From Nanobdellota archaeon (GTDB taxonomy: Archaea; Nanobdellota; Nanobdellia; Pacearchaeales; GW2011-AR1): a DNA stretch of 14,012 nucleotides. A model generated the notes under the pieces. That model searched no databases, was not told where the DNA came from, and saw only the letters and a list, made by a program, of their open reading frames with translations. Of the stretch, positions 5,282 through 11,996 are shown in pieces; positions within the stretch are counted from its first letter, which is position 1; every line of letters begins with the position of its first letter. Made by a program: the position numbers and the translations under genes. The stretch covers positions 1 through 14,012 of the forward strand of contig JAGVIM010000059.1 in the NCBI GenBank assembly GCA_020056045.1, written 5' to 3'.

Positions 5282-7969
5282 ATGGTAAAAAAAGATGTGG
5301 TTATTTCTGATACAGATAATTATATTAAATGGTTTTCTGAACTAAGTAATAAGGATGTTTCTATTGCAGGTGGGAAAGGTGCAAGTCTTTCTGAAATGTA
5401 TAATGCTAAATTTCCCGTACCTCCTGGATTTATGATAACTGCACAATCTTTTGATTATTTTATTACTAAAATGGGCATTGGAGAAAAAATTGTTTCTATT
5501 ATTGAAACTATTAAGATGGAAGATACTCATGAATTACAGAAAAAATCAAGAGAAATAAGAGATTTAATAGAAATTCAGAAACTTCCCAAGGAAATGGAAG
5601 ATGAGATTATTGAATCATACCATATTTTAAGTTCTGAAAAAATTGATACAAGAGGGATTTCCCAGGATGCATTAAATATTTTAAAACATGCTCAGGAGCC
5701 TGCTTTTGTTTCTGTAAGAAGTTCTGCAACAACAGAGGATTTGGCTGATGCAAGTTTTGCAGGACAGCAGGAGAGTTTTTTAAATGTTAAGGGTGATAGA
5801 AAATTAATAGAGAATGTTAAGAAATGTTTTTCTTCACTTTATACTCCAAGGGCTATTTATTACAGGCATCAAAAAGGTTTTGATCATGCAAATGCATTAC
5901 TTTCTGTTGTTGTTCAGAAAATGGTTGATTCTGAAAAATCAGGGGTAATGTTTACTAGAAATCCTGTAGGAGATCCCGAGGAAATATTAATAGAGGCTGT
6001 TTTTGGACTTGGTGAAGGAATTGTTTCCGGCCAGATAAAACCTGATGATTATTCTGTTACAAGAGATTTGAAAATAAAAGAGGTAAAGTTAAATGATAAA
6101 AAAATTGCATTTATTAGGACTAGTTCTGGTGAAAATAGTATTGTTAATTTAAGTGCTGATAGGAGCAAAAGCCAGGTAATGACTACTGCCCAGATTTTAG
6201 AACTTGCTAGAATTGGTTTAAAATTAGAAGAACATTATGGAAAACCTCAGGATATTGAGTTTGCAATTGATACTGAAAAAATCTATATTGTTCAATCAAG
6301 ACCAATTACAACTCTTGGTGGGGATAGGAAAAAAGGCAAAGAACTTAGTGGAAATGTTTTATTAAAAGGTTTAGGAAGTAGTCCTGGAATTGGTGTTGGG
6401 CCTGTTAAAATAATAACATCAATGAATGATCTTGATAAAATAAAGAAAGGAGATGTTCTTGTAACTGAGATGACAAATCCAGATATGGTTGTTGCAATGG
6501 AGAGATCTGTTGCAATTGTTACTGATGAGGGCGGAATAACTGCTCATGCTTCTATTGTTTCAAGAGAACTTGGAATTCCCTGTGTTGTTGGAACTGAAAA
6601 AGCAACTTCTATTTTAAAAGATGGAATGATAATTACTGTTGATGGTTCAAATGGAAAAGTCTATGAAGGAAAAGTTGCAGAAACAAGTATTGTTGAAATT
6701 AAGCTAGCTCTTCCTACAAATAGGATTAGATTAAAAGTTATTGTAGATATGCCCGAGGGTGCTGAAAGAGCAAGCAAATCTGGAATTGAATATGTTGGAC
6801 TTACAAGACTTGAAGGAATTATTGCTAGTTCTCAAAAACATCCTCTTTATTATGAAAAAAATGATTGTTTAGGAGACTATACAAAATTACTTGCAGATGC
6901 TCTTGGAAAAATTGCTGTTTATTTTAAATCAATGTGGATAAGATCTAGTGATATTAGAACAGATGAATTTTCACATTTAGAAGGTGCTCCTAAAAAAGAA
7001 ATGAATCCAATGCTTGGGCTTCATGGAATAAGATTTAGTTTAAAGCATCCTAAAATATTTGAGGCAGAATTACTTGCTATTAAAAAAGTTGCTGAAAAAA
7101 ATCCTGAAAAAATGTTTGGAATAATGTTTCCACAGGTTATTTTGCTTGATGAAGTTAAGAAAGCAAAAGAATATTTTAATAAATATAAGACAAAAAATAT
7201 GGAGTTTGGAGTAATGATTGAGACTCCTGCTGCTGTTCAGATTATAGAAGATATTTGTAAGGAAGGTGTTAATTTTGTTTCATTTGGAACAAATGACTTA
7301 ACTCAGTTTACTCTTGCTGTTGACAGGGAAGAAGAAGATGTACAGTATTTGTATAATGAACTTAATCCTGCTATATTTTATCAGATAAAAAGAGTAATTG
7401 GAACTTGCAAAAGATATAAAGTTCAGACAAGTATTTGCGGACAAGCAGGAAGCAAGCAAGAAATGGCTGAATTTTTATTTAGAAAAGGAATTAATTCAAT
7501 TTCTGTTAATGCAGATGCTGCCTATGATGTTTCTGTTTTAATAAATAAACTGGAAGAAGAATGGAATAATAAACCTAAAGAAGAAGGAAATAATAATAAT
7601 AATTCTAATAAAAAAAATAGAGAAGAAAGTGAGGAAACTATACCTGAAATTCAGGATGAAAAGGTTAGTTTAAAAGATATAGAAGAATTTAAGGAAAGAG
7701 AGAAAAGTTATAGAGAAAATCCAGGTCAAATAGAACCTATTGATAGTTTAATTGATTTAAAAAATCATGAAGAATTTATTGTTGATGAAGTTGAAGAAGA
7801 AAAATTAAAGAAATTAGACAGGCGACATAGAATAGAAGACAGTATTATTGTTGAAGATAATACTTTTCCAAAATCTGATTCTGATAAAGAAAAAAGTTCT
7901 GATGATTCTAGTGAAGAAGAATCTGAAAAAGAAGATTCTGTTTACGATTTTGATAAAGAGTATAAGTGA
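5282..7969 (+). CDS. ppsA: Phosphoenolpyruvate synthase (pyruvate, water dikinase) with an acidic C-terminal extension
   Basis: The enzyme makes phosphoenolpyruvate from pyruvate and ATP, releasing AMP and phosphate. It is the entry to gluconeogenesis, and in some archaea may work in the glycolytic direction. It is cytoplasmic. Domains in order are an ATP-grasp-type nucleotide-binding domain (about 15-345, with GGKGASLSEM and VRSSATTEDL), a swivelling phosphohistidine domain (about 355-460, catalytic His422 in TAHAS), and a PEP/pyruvate TIM barrel (about 485-760, with GLTRLE, the FGTNDLTQ strand and catalytic Cys719 in ICGQ). All key residues are present. The catalytic part ends near Trp761. 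A further 134 residues, unusual for the family, are rich in Glu, Asp and Ser, with about 44 acidic residues by hand count. They include an Asn run coded by an AAT microsatellite. The tail keeps the reading frame and codon style of the rest. Confidence 0.97.
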   Translation: MVKKDVVISDTDNYIKWFSELSNKDVSIAGGKGASLSEMYNAKFPVPPGFMITAQSFDYFITKMGIGEKIVSIIETIKMEDTHELQKKSREIRDLIEIQKLPKEMEDEIIESYHILSSEKIDTRGISQDALNILKHAQEPAFVSVRSSATTEDLADASFAGQQESFLNVKGDRKLIENVKKCFSSLYTPRAIYYRHQKGFDHANALLSVVVQKMVDSEKSGVMFTRNPVGDPEEILIEAVFGLGEGIVSGQIKPDDYSVTRDLKIKEVKLNDKKIAFIRTSSGENSIVNLSADRSKSQVMTTAQILELARIGLKLEEHYGKPQDIEFAIDTEKIYIVQSRPITTLGGDRKKGKELSGNVLLKGLGSSPGIGVGPVKIITSMNDLDKIKKGDVLVTEMTNPDMVVAMERSVAIVTDEGGITAHASIVSRELGIPCVVGTEKATSILKDGMIITVDGSNGKVYEGKVAETSIVEIKLALPTNRIRLKVIVDMPEGAERASKSGIEYVGLTRLEGIIASSQKHPLYYEKNDCLGDYTKLLADALGKIAVYFKSMWIRSSDIRTDEFSHLEGAPKKEMNPMLGLHGIRFSLKHPKIFEAELLAIKKVAEKNPEKMFGIMFPQVILLDEVKKAKEYFNKYKTKNMEFGVMIETPAAVQIIEDICKEGVNFVSFGTNDLTQFTLAVDREEEDVQYLYNELNPAIFYQIKRVIGTCKRYKVQTSICGQAGSKQEMAEFLFRKGINSISVNADAAYDVSVLINKLEEEWNNKPKEEGNNNNNSNKKNREESEETIPEIQDEKVSLKDIEEFKEREKSYRENPGQIEPIDSLIDLKNHEEFIVDEVEEEKLKKLDRRHRIEDSIIVEDNTFPKSDSDKEKSSDDSSEEESEKEDSVYDFDKEYK

Positions 7970-7987
7970 TTAGAATTTAATTCTAAT
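7969..7987. terminator. Perfect palindrome between converging genes
   Basis: ATTAGAATT (7969-7977) and AATTCTAAT (7979-7987) are exact reverse complements around one central T. The palindrome begins at the last base of the ppsA stop codon and is followed on the + strand by AAATTTTTA, a short T-run. It lies seven bases short of the stop codon of the converging gene at 7994. A bidirectional terminator or mRNA 3' hairpin is the simplest reading. The true loop would need three to five bases. Confidence 0.55.
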
Positions 7988-7993
7988 AAATTT

Positions 7994-8353
7994 TTATGCT
8001 GCTGTTTCAGAAGCTGATGCTGTTAATGTTGCTGCGTCTAAAAGATCATCAATTGTTTGTCTAAATGTTTCTGCATCAACTTTATTTCTTGCAGCTTCTC
8101 TTAATTGCTCTTGAGCAAAATCATTTGATAGAGTATCATAAATCTGTTGTCCTCTTAAAAATTCATAGTTTCCACCATATACTCTAAATAATGCTCCTCT
8201 TCCACTTTTTTCTGGTCTTGGATAAGCTCTTTGAAAAATAGGTCCTATTCTTAAATCTACTCTTTCTCCTTCTTCAGAAGTATATCTAATTTGACTTTCA
8301 GTTATTAGGAATGTTCTGTCTTGTAATGCTTTTTTTGTTGATTCTTTTGTCAT
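7994..8353 (-). CDS. Unrecognised 119-residue soluble protein
   Basis: No family was recognised. An upstream ATG at 8395 is possible, but it would lie inside the preceding gene. The start at 8353 leaves a 19-base gap after that gene's stop and gives a more ordinary N-terminus (MTKEST). The middle (about residues 15-75) is predicted beta-rich, with an RVDLRIGPIF strand and an FRVYGGNYEF strand. The last 45 residues are helical and acidic, ending in an Ala/Ser/Thr-rich tail. There is no signal peptide, membrane helix or Cys. The gene is second in a two-gene minus-strand unit that diverges from the ribbon-helix-helix operon. The two units probably share regulation. Confidence 0.65.
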   Translation of the reverse strand: MTKESTKKALQDRTFLITESQIRYTSEEGERVDLRIGPIFQRAYPRPEKSGRGALFRVYGGNYEFLRGQQIYDTLSNDFAQEQLREAARNKVDAETFRQTIDDLLDAATLTASASETAA

Positions 8354-8372
8354 TTTAGTATTTTTATTAAAT

Positions 8373-8753
8373 TTATGATAATGAGTAAGAAACATCAGCA
8401 GTTATTGATTTTCTTTTACCTAAAGAAACATATTCTTGCCAATTTAAATTTCGGTTTAAAGTAACAGAACATCTATCTAAAACATTACTACTAGAGTCTA
8501 CATTACCAAAATAATCAAGTGTAGATATTCTTACTGGAAATTGAGGATGTCCATGAGCTCCCATAAAACCTAACTTTGTCTCTCTAAACCAATTTGGCGC
8601 TCTTTGTTCTGAAATAAATCCATTATCATCAGCTGAAACTAATAGAGAATCTCTATATTCTTCTCTTTCATAATCTGTACCATGACCTCTATTATCTTTT
8701 AACCAAATTCTTCCTAATTTTAACTCTAATTGTAGTGTATTTGTAATTACCAT
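8373..8753 (-). CDS. Unrecognised 126-residue soluble protein
   Basis: No family was recognised. The protein is polar, with one Cys and no membrane segment. It is predicted mostly beta: alternating hydrophobic stretches occur at QLELKLGRIWL, FPVRISTLDYF and CSVTLNRNL. Between them lie charged loops, including NRGHGTDYEREEYRD and GFMGAHGHPQ, which concentrate His and Gly. It is first in the minus-strand unit, with a TATA-like box 22-31 bases upstream, so it is probably leaderless. A perfect palindrome GTAATTAC (8743-8750) falls in its first codons and may be a regulator site. Structural or viral protein is one possibility, but nothing in the sequence settles it. Confidence 0.65.
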   Translation of the reverse strand: MVITNTLQLELKLGRIWLKDNRGHGTDYEREEYRDSLLVSADDNGFISEQRAPNWFRETKLGFMGAHGHPQFPVRISTLDYFGNVDSSSNVLDRCSVTLNRNLNWQEYVSLGKRKSITADVSYSLS

Positions 8754-8774
8754 AGGTTTATAATAAAATTTAGT

Positions 8775-8784
8775 ATTTATAAAT
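8775..8784 (-). promoter_or_regulatory. TATA-like promoter of the minus-strand pair
   Basis: ATTTATAAAT, itself a perfect palindrome, lies 22-31 bases ahead of the ATG at 8753. A TTAC half-site (8786-8789) abuts it on the upstream side. Confidence 0.5.
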
Positions 8785-8826
8785 CTTACTTATGTTGTAT
8801 CTATTAAGTGGTTACAAAACAAAAGG

Positions 8827-8834
8827 TTTATATA
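8827..8834 (+). promoter_or_regulatory. TATA-like promoter of the ribbon-helix-helix operon
   Basis: TTTATATA, preceded by AAAAGG (BRE-like purines), predicts a start near 8857 and a leader of roughly 28 bases before the ATG at 8885. A second AT-rich candidate, ATATAAAA at 8871-8878, is too close to the start codon to serve as the TATA box. Confidence 0.5.
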
Positions 8835-8844
8835 GTAGCAATCC

Positions 8845-8868
8845 TTACTACTTTTAAGTAAAGTTTAC
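8845..8868. promoter_or_regulatory. Candidate operator for the ribbon-helix-helix protein
   Basis: TTACT (8845-8849) and AGTAA (8857-8861) form an inverted repeat with a 7-base spacer. Overlapping it, GTAAA-G-TTTAC (8858-8868) is a perfect inverted repeat. Both cover the predicted transcript start of the operon. Short inverted half-sites of this kind are typical of ribbon-helix-helix operators, so autoregulation by the first gene is a reasonable inference. Confidence 0.4.
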
Positions 8869-8884
8869 GCATATAAAAATTAAC

Positions 8885-9031
8885 ATGAAACAAAAATTAA
8901 GTATTTCAATTGATGAAGAAAAAATAAAGCTAGTTGAAAAACTATTACACGATGGTAAGTTTAGAAGTAAATCTCATATAATTGAATATAGTCTCGAAAG
9001 ATTTTTAAATGAATATGATGGAGTTAAATAA
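8885..9031 (+). CDS. Ribbon-helix-helix (CopG/Arc-like) DNA-binding regulator
   Basis: This 48-residue protein has the complete ribbon-helix-helix pattern. A short beta-strand (KLSISID, residues 4-10) would pair with its dimer partner and enter the major groove. Helix 1 runs about 11-22, a turn covers HDGKF, and helix 2 (about 27-43) starts at RSKSHII. As in the family, an Arg/Ser-rich turn precedes helix 2. There is no partner domain, so this is a DNA-binding core only. It heads a six-gene operon whose control region contains short inverted repeats, making it the likely autoregulator of both divergent units. A ribosome-binding-like GGAG for the next gene lies inside its last codons. RHH proteins of this size are common as antitoxins and in archaeal viruses and plasmids. 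Confidence 0.85.
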   Translation: MKQKLSISIDEEKIKLVEKLLHDGKFRSKSHIIEYSLERFLNEYDGVK

Positions 9032-9032
9032 A

Positions 9033-9245
9033 ATGACACTTGAATATTTATTACCTGAAGTAAGAAAATTAAATCCTGTTATGGATGAACCTAAAAAAGA
9101 AACTCTTGGATTTATATCGGATATTTCTTATAACCATGTTGTTGGTAATGATGTTCGTGATGAATATAGATCTACATTAGACAATCAATCAGATAGGGCT
9201 TGTTATGATAATGAATTAAAATTAGTAATGGGGGCTGCTGCATAA
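9033..9245 (+). CDS. Unrecognised 70-residue protein
   Basis: No family was recognised. The start is set at 9033, one base after the regulator's stop (TAA A ATG). GGAG lies at 9020-9023, nine bases upstream. A longer reading from 9009 would begin inside the regulator and is unlikely. The protein has a helical start (MTLEYLLPEVRKL) and a polar middle containing the ISYNHVVGNDVRDEYRS segment. It has one Cys and a short Met-Gly-Ala tail. It follows a ribbon-helix-helix protein, as a toxin would, but it resembles no toxin family I know. Its stop overlaps the next start as TAATG. Confidence 0.65.
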   Translation: MTLEYLLPEVRKLNPVMDEPKKETLGFISDISYNHVVGNDVRDEYRSTLDNQSDRACYDNELKLVMGAAA

Positions 9246-9646
9246 TGGTAGATTTAATTGATATGTTAAAAATTGCAACAGGAAGAAAATTGTCTCAAGA
9301 ACAAATGGATGAAGCTAAAACAGGAGACCCTGGTTTATTTCCTCATGATTGTTTAGTGGATAAACCTGAAACTTTTGATAATATTGCTATTAATGGAGAT
9401 AAGATAGTTAGAAGAATGGCAAAATATAGATGGTGTATTACACCTGATACATCACATGAAGAAGTATCTCACAGAGGATATTATGTAGTTTTAGATGAAG
9501 AAAGAAAATATAATAGAGATGGTTTGTTAGAGGAAAGATTTATTTGTAAAATGCCAGGTGGTTTAACTGTAGCTGATAGAATAACTTTAGTCTATGATCC
9601 TGCTGGTAGGTTGATTGGAAAAAGAAAGAAGTGGGGGCAAGAATAA
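9245..9646 (+). CDS. Unrecognised 133-residue soluble protein
   Basis: No family was recognised. The ATG shares one base with the preceding stop (TAATG), and GGGGG lies ten bases upstream at 9230-9234. The first 35 residues are helical and include a KLSQEQMDEAK stretch. The rest is predicted beta-rich: strands around KIVRRMAKYRW, RGYYVVLDEE and ERFICKMPGG are followed by a hairpin, LVYDPAGRLIGKRKK, that resembles a single YD-type turn. It has three Cys and no membrane helix. Position and coupling say it is made together with its neighbours. A structural or nucleic-acid-binding role is possible but unsupported. Confidence 0.7.
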   Translation: MVDLIDMLKIATGRKLSQEQMDEAKTGDPGLFPHDCLVDKPETFDNIAINGDKIVRRMAKYRWCITPDTSHEEVSHRGYYVVLDEERKYNRDGLLEERFICKMPGGLTVADRITLVYDPAGRLIGKRKKWGQE

Positions 9647-9647
9647 A

Positions 9648-9845
9648 ATGATACCAACACAATTAATATTAGACATTGCAAGAAAAAGTAATGAAAGAGC
9701 TAGAAATCTTGCTGCTCAATATGATGCTCAATTAAGAGAAAGACGGGGTGAATTTTATACAGAATTTAGAAAAACATATGAAGAATTAGATAGAGCGATT
9801 AAAGAAAGAGATGCACAAATGAATGCACCACAAGGAGAAAACTAA
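9648..9845 (+). CDS. Unrecognised 65-residue helical protein
   Basis: No family was recognised. The start follows the previous stop after one base (TAA A ATG), with GGGGG ten bases upstream (9633-9637). A longer reading from 9615 would overlap the preceding gene and is unlikely. The protein appears almost entirely alpha-helical and highly charged, with many Arg, Glu and Ala residues in heptad-like spacing from about residue 8 to 55. A coiled-coil dimer or bundle is likely. It has no Cys. The last codons hold AAGGAG, which serves as ribosome-binding site for the next gene. Confidence 0.65.
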   Translation: MIPTQLILDIARKSNERARNLAAQYDAQLRERRGEFYTEFRKTYEELDRAIKERDAQMNAPQGEN

Positions 9846-9846
9846 A

Positions 9847-10074
9847 ATGTCATTACAATCACAAATGCCTAATCATGGAGAACATTATGCAAGAGGGCCT
9901 TATTATGGAGACAGAACTTTAGTTGAAGCTTCTACAAATCCTCAACCTCATCTAAGATATGATTCTACTCATGATGTAAATTATGCTGATGATTATCATA
10001 TGCCTTTAAGAAAAGTATTTCATGGAAATAATGGAAGAACTAATGTAAACGCTTGTGGAGGACAAGTTCAATAA
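9847..10074 (+). CDS. Unrecognised 75-residue His/Asn/Tyr-rich protein
   Basis: No family was recognised. The start at 9847 follows the previous stop by one base, with GGAG at 9834-9837, nine bases upstream. The composition is unusual: rich in His, Asn, Tyr, Asp and Pro with few hydrophobic residues. Examples are NHGEHYARGPYYGD, YDSTHDVNYADDYH and a Cys-Gly-Gly near the end. It may be largely disordered or may fold only on binding a partner or metal. GGAGG at 10057-10061 inside its last codons probably loads ribosomes for the next gene. Confidence 0.65.
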   Translation: MSLQSQMPNHGEHYARGPYYGDRTLVEASTNPQPHLRYDSTHDVNYADDYHMPLRKVFHGNNGRTNVNACGGQVQ

Positions 10075-10075
10075 A

Positions 10076-11065
10076 ATGGGAGATCAAATTCAAGTTGTTG
10101 ATACTGGAAAAGATCCTTTTAAAGTAGATGGAACAGATCCTAGAAAACCTTATGAAAAATATGAAGGTTCTTTTGATGAACTTATTCAATTTAGTAAACT
10201 TGAAGAAGAAGTGAGAAAGGGCGGATATAATCATAATTTACCTAAAATAGCTGAACAAGAAGCTCAATTTGTTATAGGAAAAAGAAAATGGGTTGGTGAC
10301 CATATAGAAGTTTATGATTATGATGAAGAGGTTACTAATTATTTAAAAAATTCAAAACCAAATGATCTGCCTACTTTGTATCCTTCAATTAAAACAGGAT
10401 TTCAAAGAAGACAAAAAGGATTTGAAGAAGCAAGTTCACAAAGTTTAGAATCTATTATAAAGTCTACTCCTGATGAAAAACTAGAAGGTTTAATGAAATA
10501 TTTGGATCCAATTAATGGGCTTAGTGGTCAGTATAAAACAATTTCTGAATTACATACTCAAGTTAAACAGATGGGTGGACTTTTAGAAAAATATACTGAA
10601 GGTAAAAAAGGAAAACCTCTTACTGATGAAGATAAGAAAAAATTAATTAAAGCCATGAGAGGTTATGTTGAAGAATATTATAAAACTCATCCTGATTACT
10701 TAGAAGGTATTAGTGAAAAAAATGTAGAAGAATTAGACAGGAATGGAAATACTGTAACAAATAAAGATAGACTATTGAAAATTAAATCAGATAGAGTAGT
10801 TGCTTTAGGTTTAATTTTAGAAACTCTAAAATATAGTGATGGCCTTGTTGTTGCTAAAATGCAAAATCTTTATCAGGAAAAAATGCAGGCGTTTAACAAA
10901 GCATTAAAAGGAAATGTTCCCGGATATGTAAAAGCTTCTTTAATGAAATTGAAAGATCTAAAAGAAGATAAGGAAACTGGAACTCCTGATGGAAACAAAT
11001 ATGTACACAGTTTATATCAACAACTATTTAATGAAAAATATAAGAAACAAGGTCAAGAAGAATAA
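10076..11065 (+). CDS. Unrecognised 329-residue mainly helical protein
   Basis: This is the largest and last gene of the operon, and no family was recognised. The start at 10076 leaves one base after the preceding stop and has GGAGG 14 bases upstream. A start at 10055 would overlap that gene. The N-terminal 100 residues are acidic and mixed in structure, with a GKRKWVGDHIEVYDYDEEV strand pair near 65-85. From about 115 onward the protein is predicted almost wholly helical and Lys/Glu-rich, with possible coiled coils (LLEKYTEGKKGKPLTDEDKKK). It has no Cys, signal or membrane helix. A scaffold or assembly role would fit a helical protein at the end of such an operon, but this is guesswork. Confidence 0.75.
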   Translation: MGDQIQVVDTGKDPFKVDGTDPRKPYEKYEGSFDELIQFSKLEEEVRKGGYNHNLPKIAEQEAQFVIGKRKWVGDHIEVYDYDEEVTNYLKNSKPNDLPTLYPSIKTGFQRRQKGFEEASSQSLESIIKSTPDEKLEGLMKYLDPINGLSGQYKTISELHTQVKQMGGLLEKYTEGKKGKPLTDEDKKKLIKAMRGYVEEYYKTHPDYLEGISEKNVEELDRNGNTVTNKDRLLKIKSDRVVALGLILETLKYSDGLVVAKMQNLYQEKMQAFNKALKGNVPGYVKASLMKLKDLKEDKETGTPDGNKYVHSLYQQLFNEKYKKQGQEE

Positions 11066-11076
11066 ACTTGTTTAGA

Positions 11077-11103
11077 TTTTTCTTTGTTATTAATATTTTT
11101 TAT
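11077..11103 (+). terminator. Oligo-T terminator of the small-protein operon
   Basis: The run TTTTTCTTTG starts about 12 bases after the last stop, followed by ATATTTTTTATTC at 11094-11106. Archaeal RNA polymerase stops at such T-rich stretches without a strong hairpin. The gap to the converging gene is only 46 bases. Confidence 0.45.
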
Positions 11104-11111
11104 TCTTATAA

Positions 11112-11942
11112 CTAAGGTATTATTTCATTAATTAATTTAACAATTGTTTTGAAAAAATCTTCTGATTTATTTTGGAATTCATCAATTATTCTTCCGTCGA
11201 TATCTTTGATTTCTCCATGAATTATTTTTCTATGAAGATCATAGATATCTCTTAGGTCTGTTACATATTTCATTTTTAACAGACCTTTTTCAACAAAATT
11301 TTCTTTTAGTAGGGTTGTTATATGTTCTGGTGAAGGAGGTAATATTTTTATTGCCATTAATAATGCTTGGGCTGATTCAACCATTGCCCAATAGCAACCT
11401 TCAATTGCACTCATTTCTGCTATCTTGCTTCTTACAATATGTCCTGGAACTCTATTTAGAACATTATACATTGATTCTGGAGTTGCTTTTATTTTTCCTT
11501 CTTCAAGTAGAATTTTTAAAGGGTTAAAAAATCCTCCAAAATCTATTATAGGTTCTCCATATCTTAAAATGTTTATTACAACAGAATCTCCTCTTAATAG
11601 GTCTTCCCACCAGGTTGTAAGTCTTATTGTGTTTATGTGAAGCTCTTTTTTATAAGGATTTGCTTGAATAATTTTTCCAAGTTCTTCCCTATACCAAAAA
11701 ATTAATTGATCATCAAATTTAACCATTGCATCATCAATTATTATTACAATATCAATATCAGAACCAACTATATTTTTATCTTTAGCTGTTGAACCGAATA
11801 ACACAACTGCTTTTATTAGTTTGTCAAATCTTTGATAAAGCTTTTCAGCAAAATCCATTGCAATTTCTCTTTCTGTTTTAAATTGCAAACTAGGAAAGTT
11901 TTTTACTGATGTTTTTTCTTTTTTAGAATCTTTTAAATCCAT
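11112..11942 (-). CDS. MNT nucleotidyltransferase-HEPN single-chain protein
   Basis: The protein has 276 residues. The N-terminal part (about 25-135) is a minimal nucleotidyltransferase of the MNT type: Gly50-Ser51, ten residues, then Asp62-Ile-Asp64. This is the hGSx(9-12)DhD metal and nucleotide site. Glu100 is a candidate third acid. The C-terminal part (about 160-276) is helical and carries Arg231-Asp-x4-His237, the Rx(4-6)H motif of HEPN RNases with the usual polar residue after Arg. In known MntA/HepT systems the two domains are separate proteins, and MntA attaches AMP to a HepT tyrosine beyond the His. Here Tyr234 lies within the motif instead. Such a fusion could be a self-restrained RNase or a regulator. 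The substrate is unknown. The gene is preceded by two palindromes and converges on the small-protein operon. Confidence 0.75.
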   Translation of the reverse strand: MDLKDSKKEKTSVKNFPSLQFKTEREIAMDFAEKLYQRFDKLIKAVVLFGSTAKDKNIVGSDIDIVIIIDDAMVKFDDQLIFWYREELGKIIQANPYKKELHINTIRLTTWWEDLLRGDSVVINILRYGEPIIDFGGFFNPLKILLEEGKIKATPESMYNVLNRVPGHIVRSKIAEMSAIEGCYWAMVESAQALLMAIKILPPSPEHITTLLKENFVEKGLLKMKYVTDLRDIYDLHRKIIHGEIKDIDGRIIDEFQNKSEDFFKTIVKLINEIIP

Positions 11943-11966
11943 TTTTCACACTCTTTATTAATGGGT

Positions 11967-11985
11967 TTATTAACTTTGTTAATAA
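11967..11985. promoter_or_regulatory. Perfect 8-3-8 palindrome over the MNT-HEPN promoter
   Basis: TTATTAAC (11967-11974) and GTTAATAA (11978-11985) are exact reverse complements around TTT. On the minus strand the arm nearest the gene includes a TATA-like TTAATAAA, 24-31 bases ahead of the ATG at 11942. A protein bound here would cover the promoter. Confidence 0.45.
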
Positions 11986-11996
11986 TTCCATATTTG

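Noticed and set aside
5342..5530. Minus-strand open frame inside ppsA
   Set aside because: It overlaps highly conserved PpsA coding sequence.
9033..9245. Toxin partner of the ribbon-helix-helix protein
   Set aside because: The position fits a toxin-antitoxin pair, but no RelE, VapC, MazF or other toxin motif is visible and the operon continues with four more genes.
10040..10234. Minus-strand open frame opposite the last operon gene
   Set aside because: It is an antisense shadow with Phe/Ile-rich composition and no promoter.
7970..11111. Direct repeats or att sites flanking the small-gene module
   Set aside because: No matching pair beyond short AT-rich matches was found at the two ends, and no tRNA or integrase is present.
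11315..11640. Two plus-strand open frames opposite the MNT-HEPN gene
   Set aside because: They are antisense to coding sequence with clear domain motifs.
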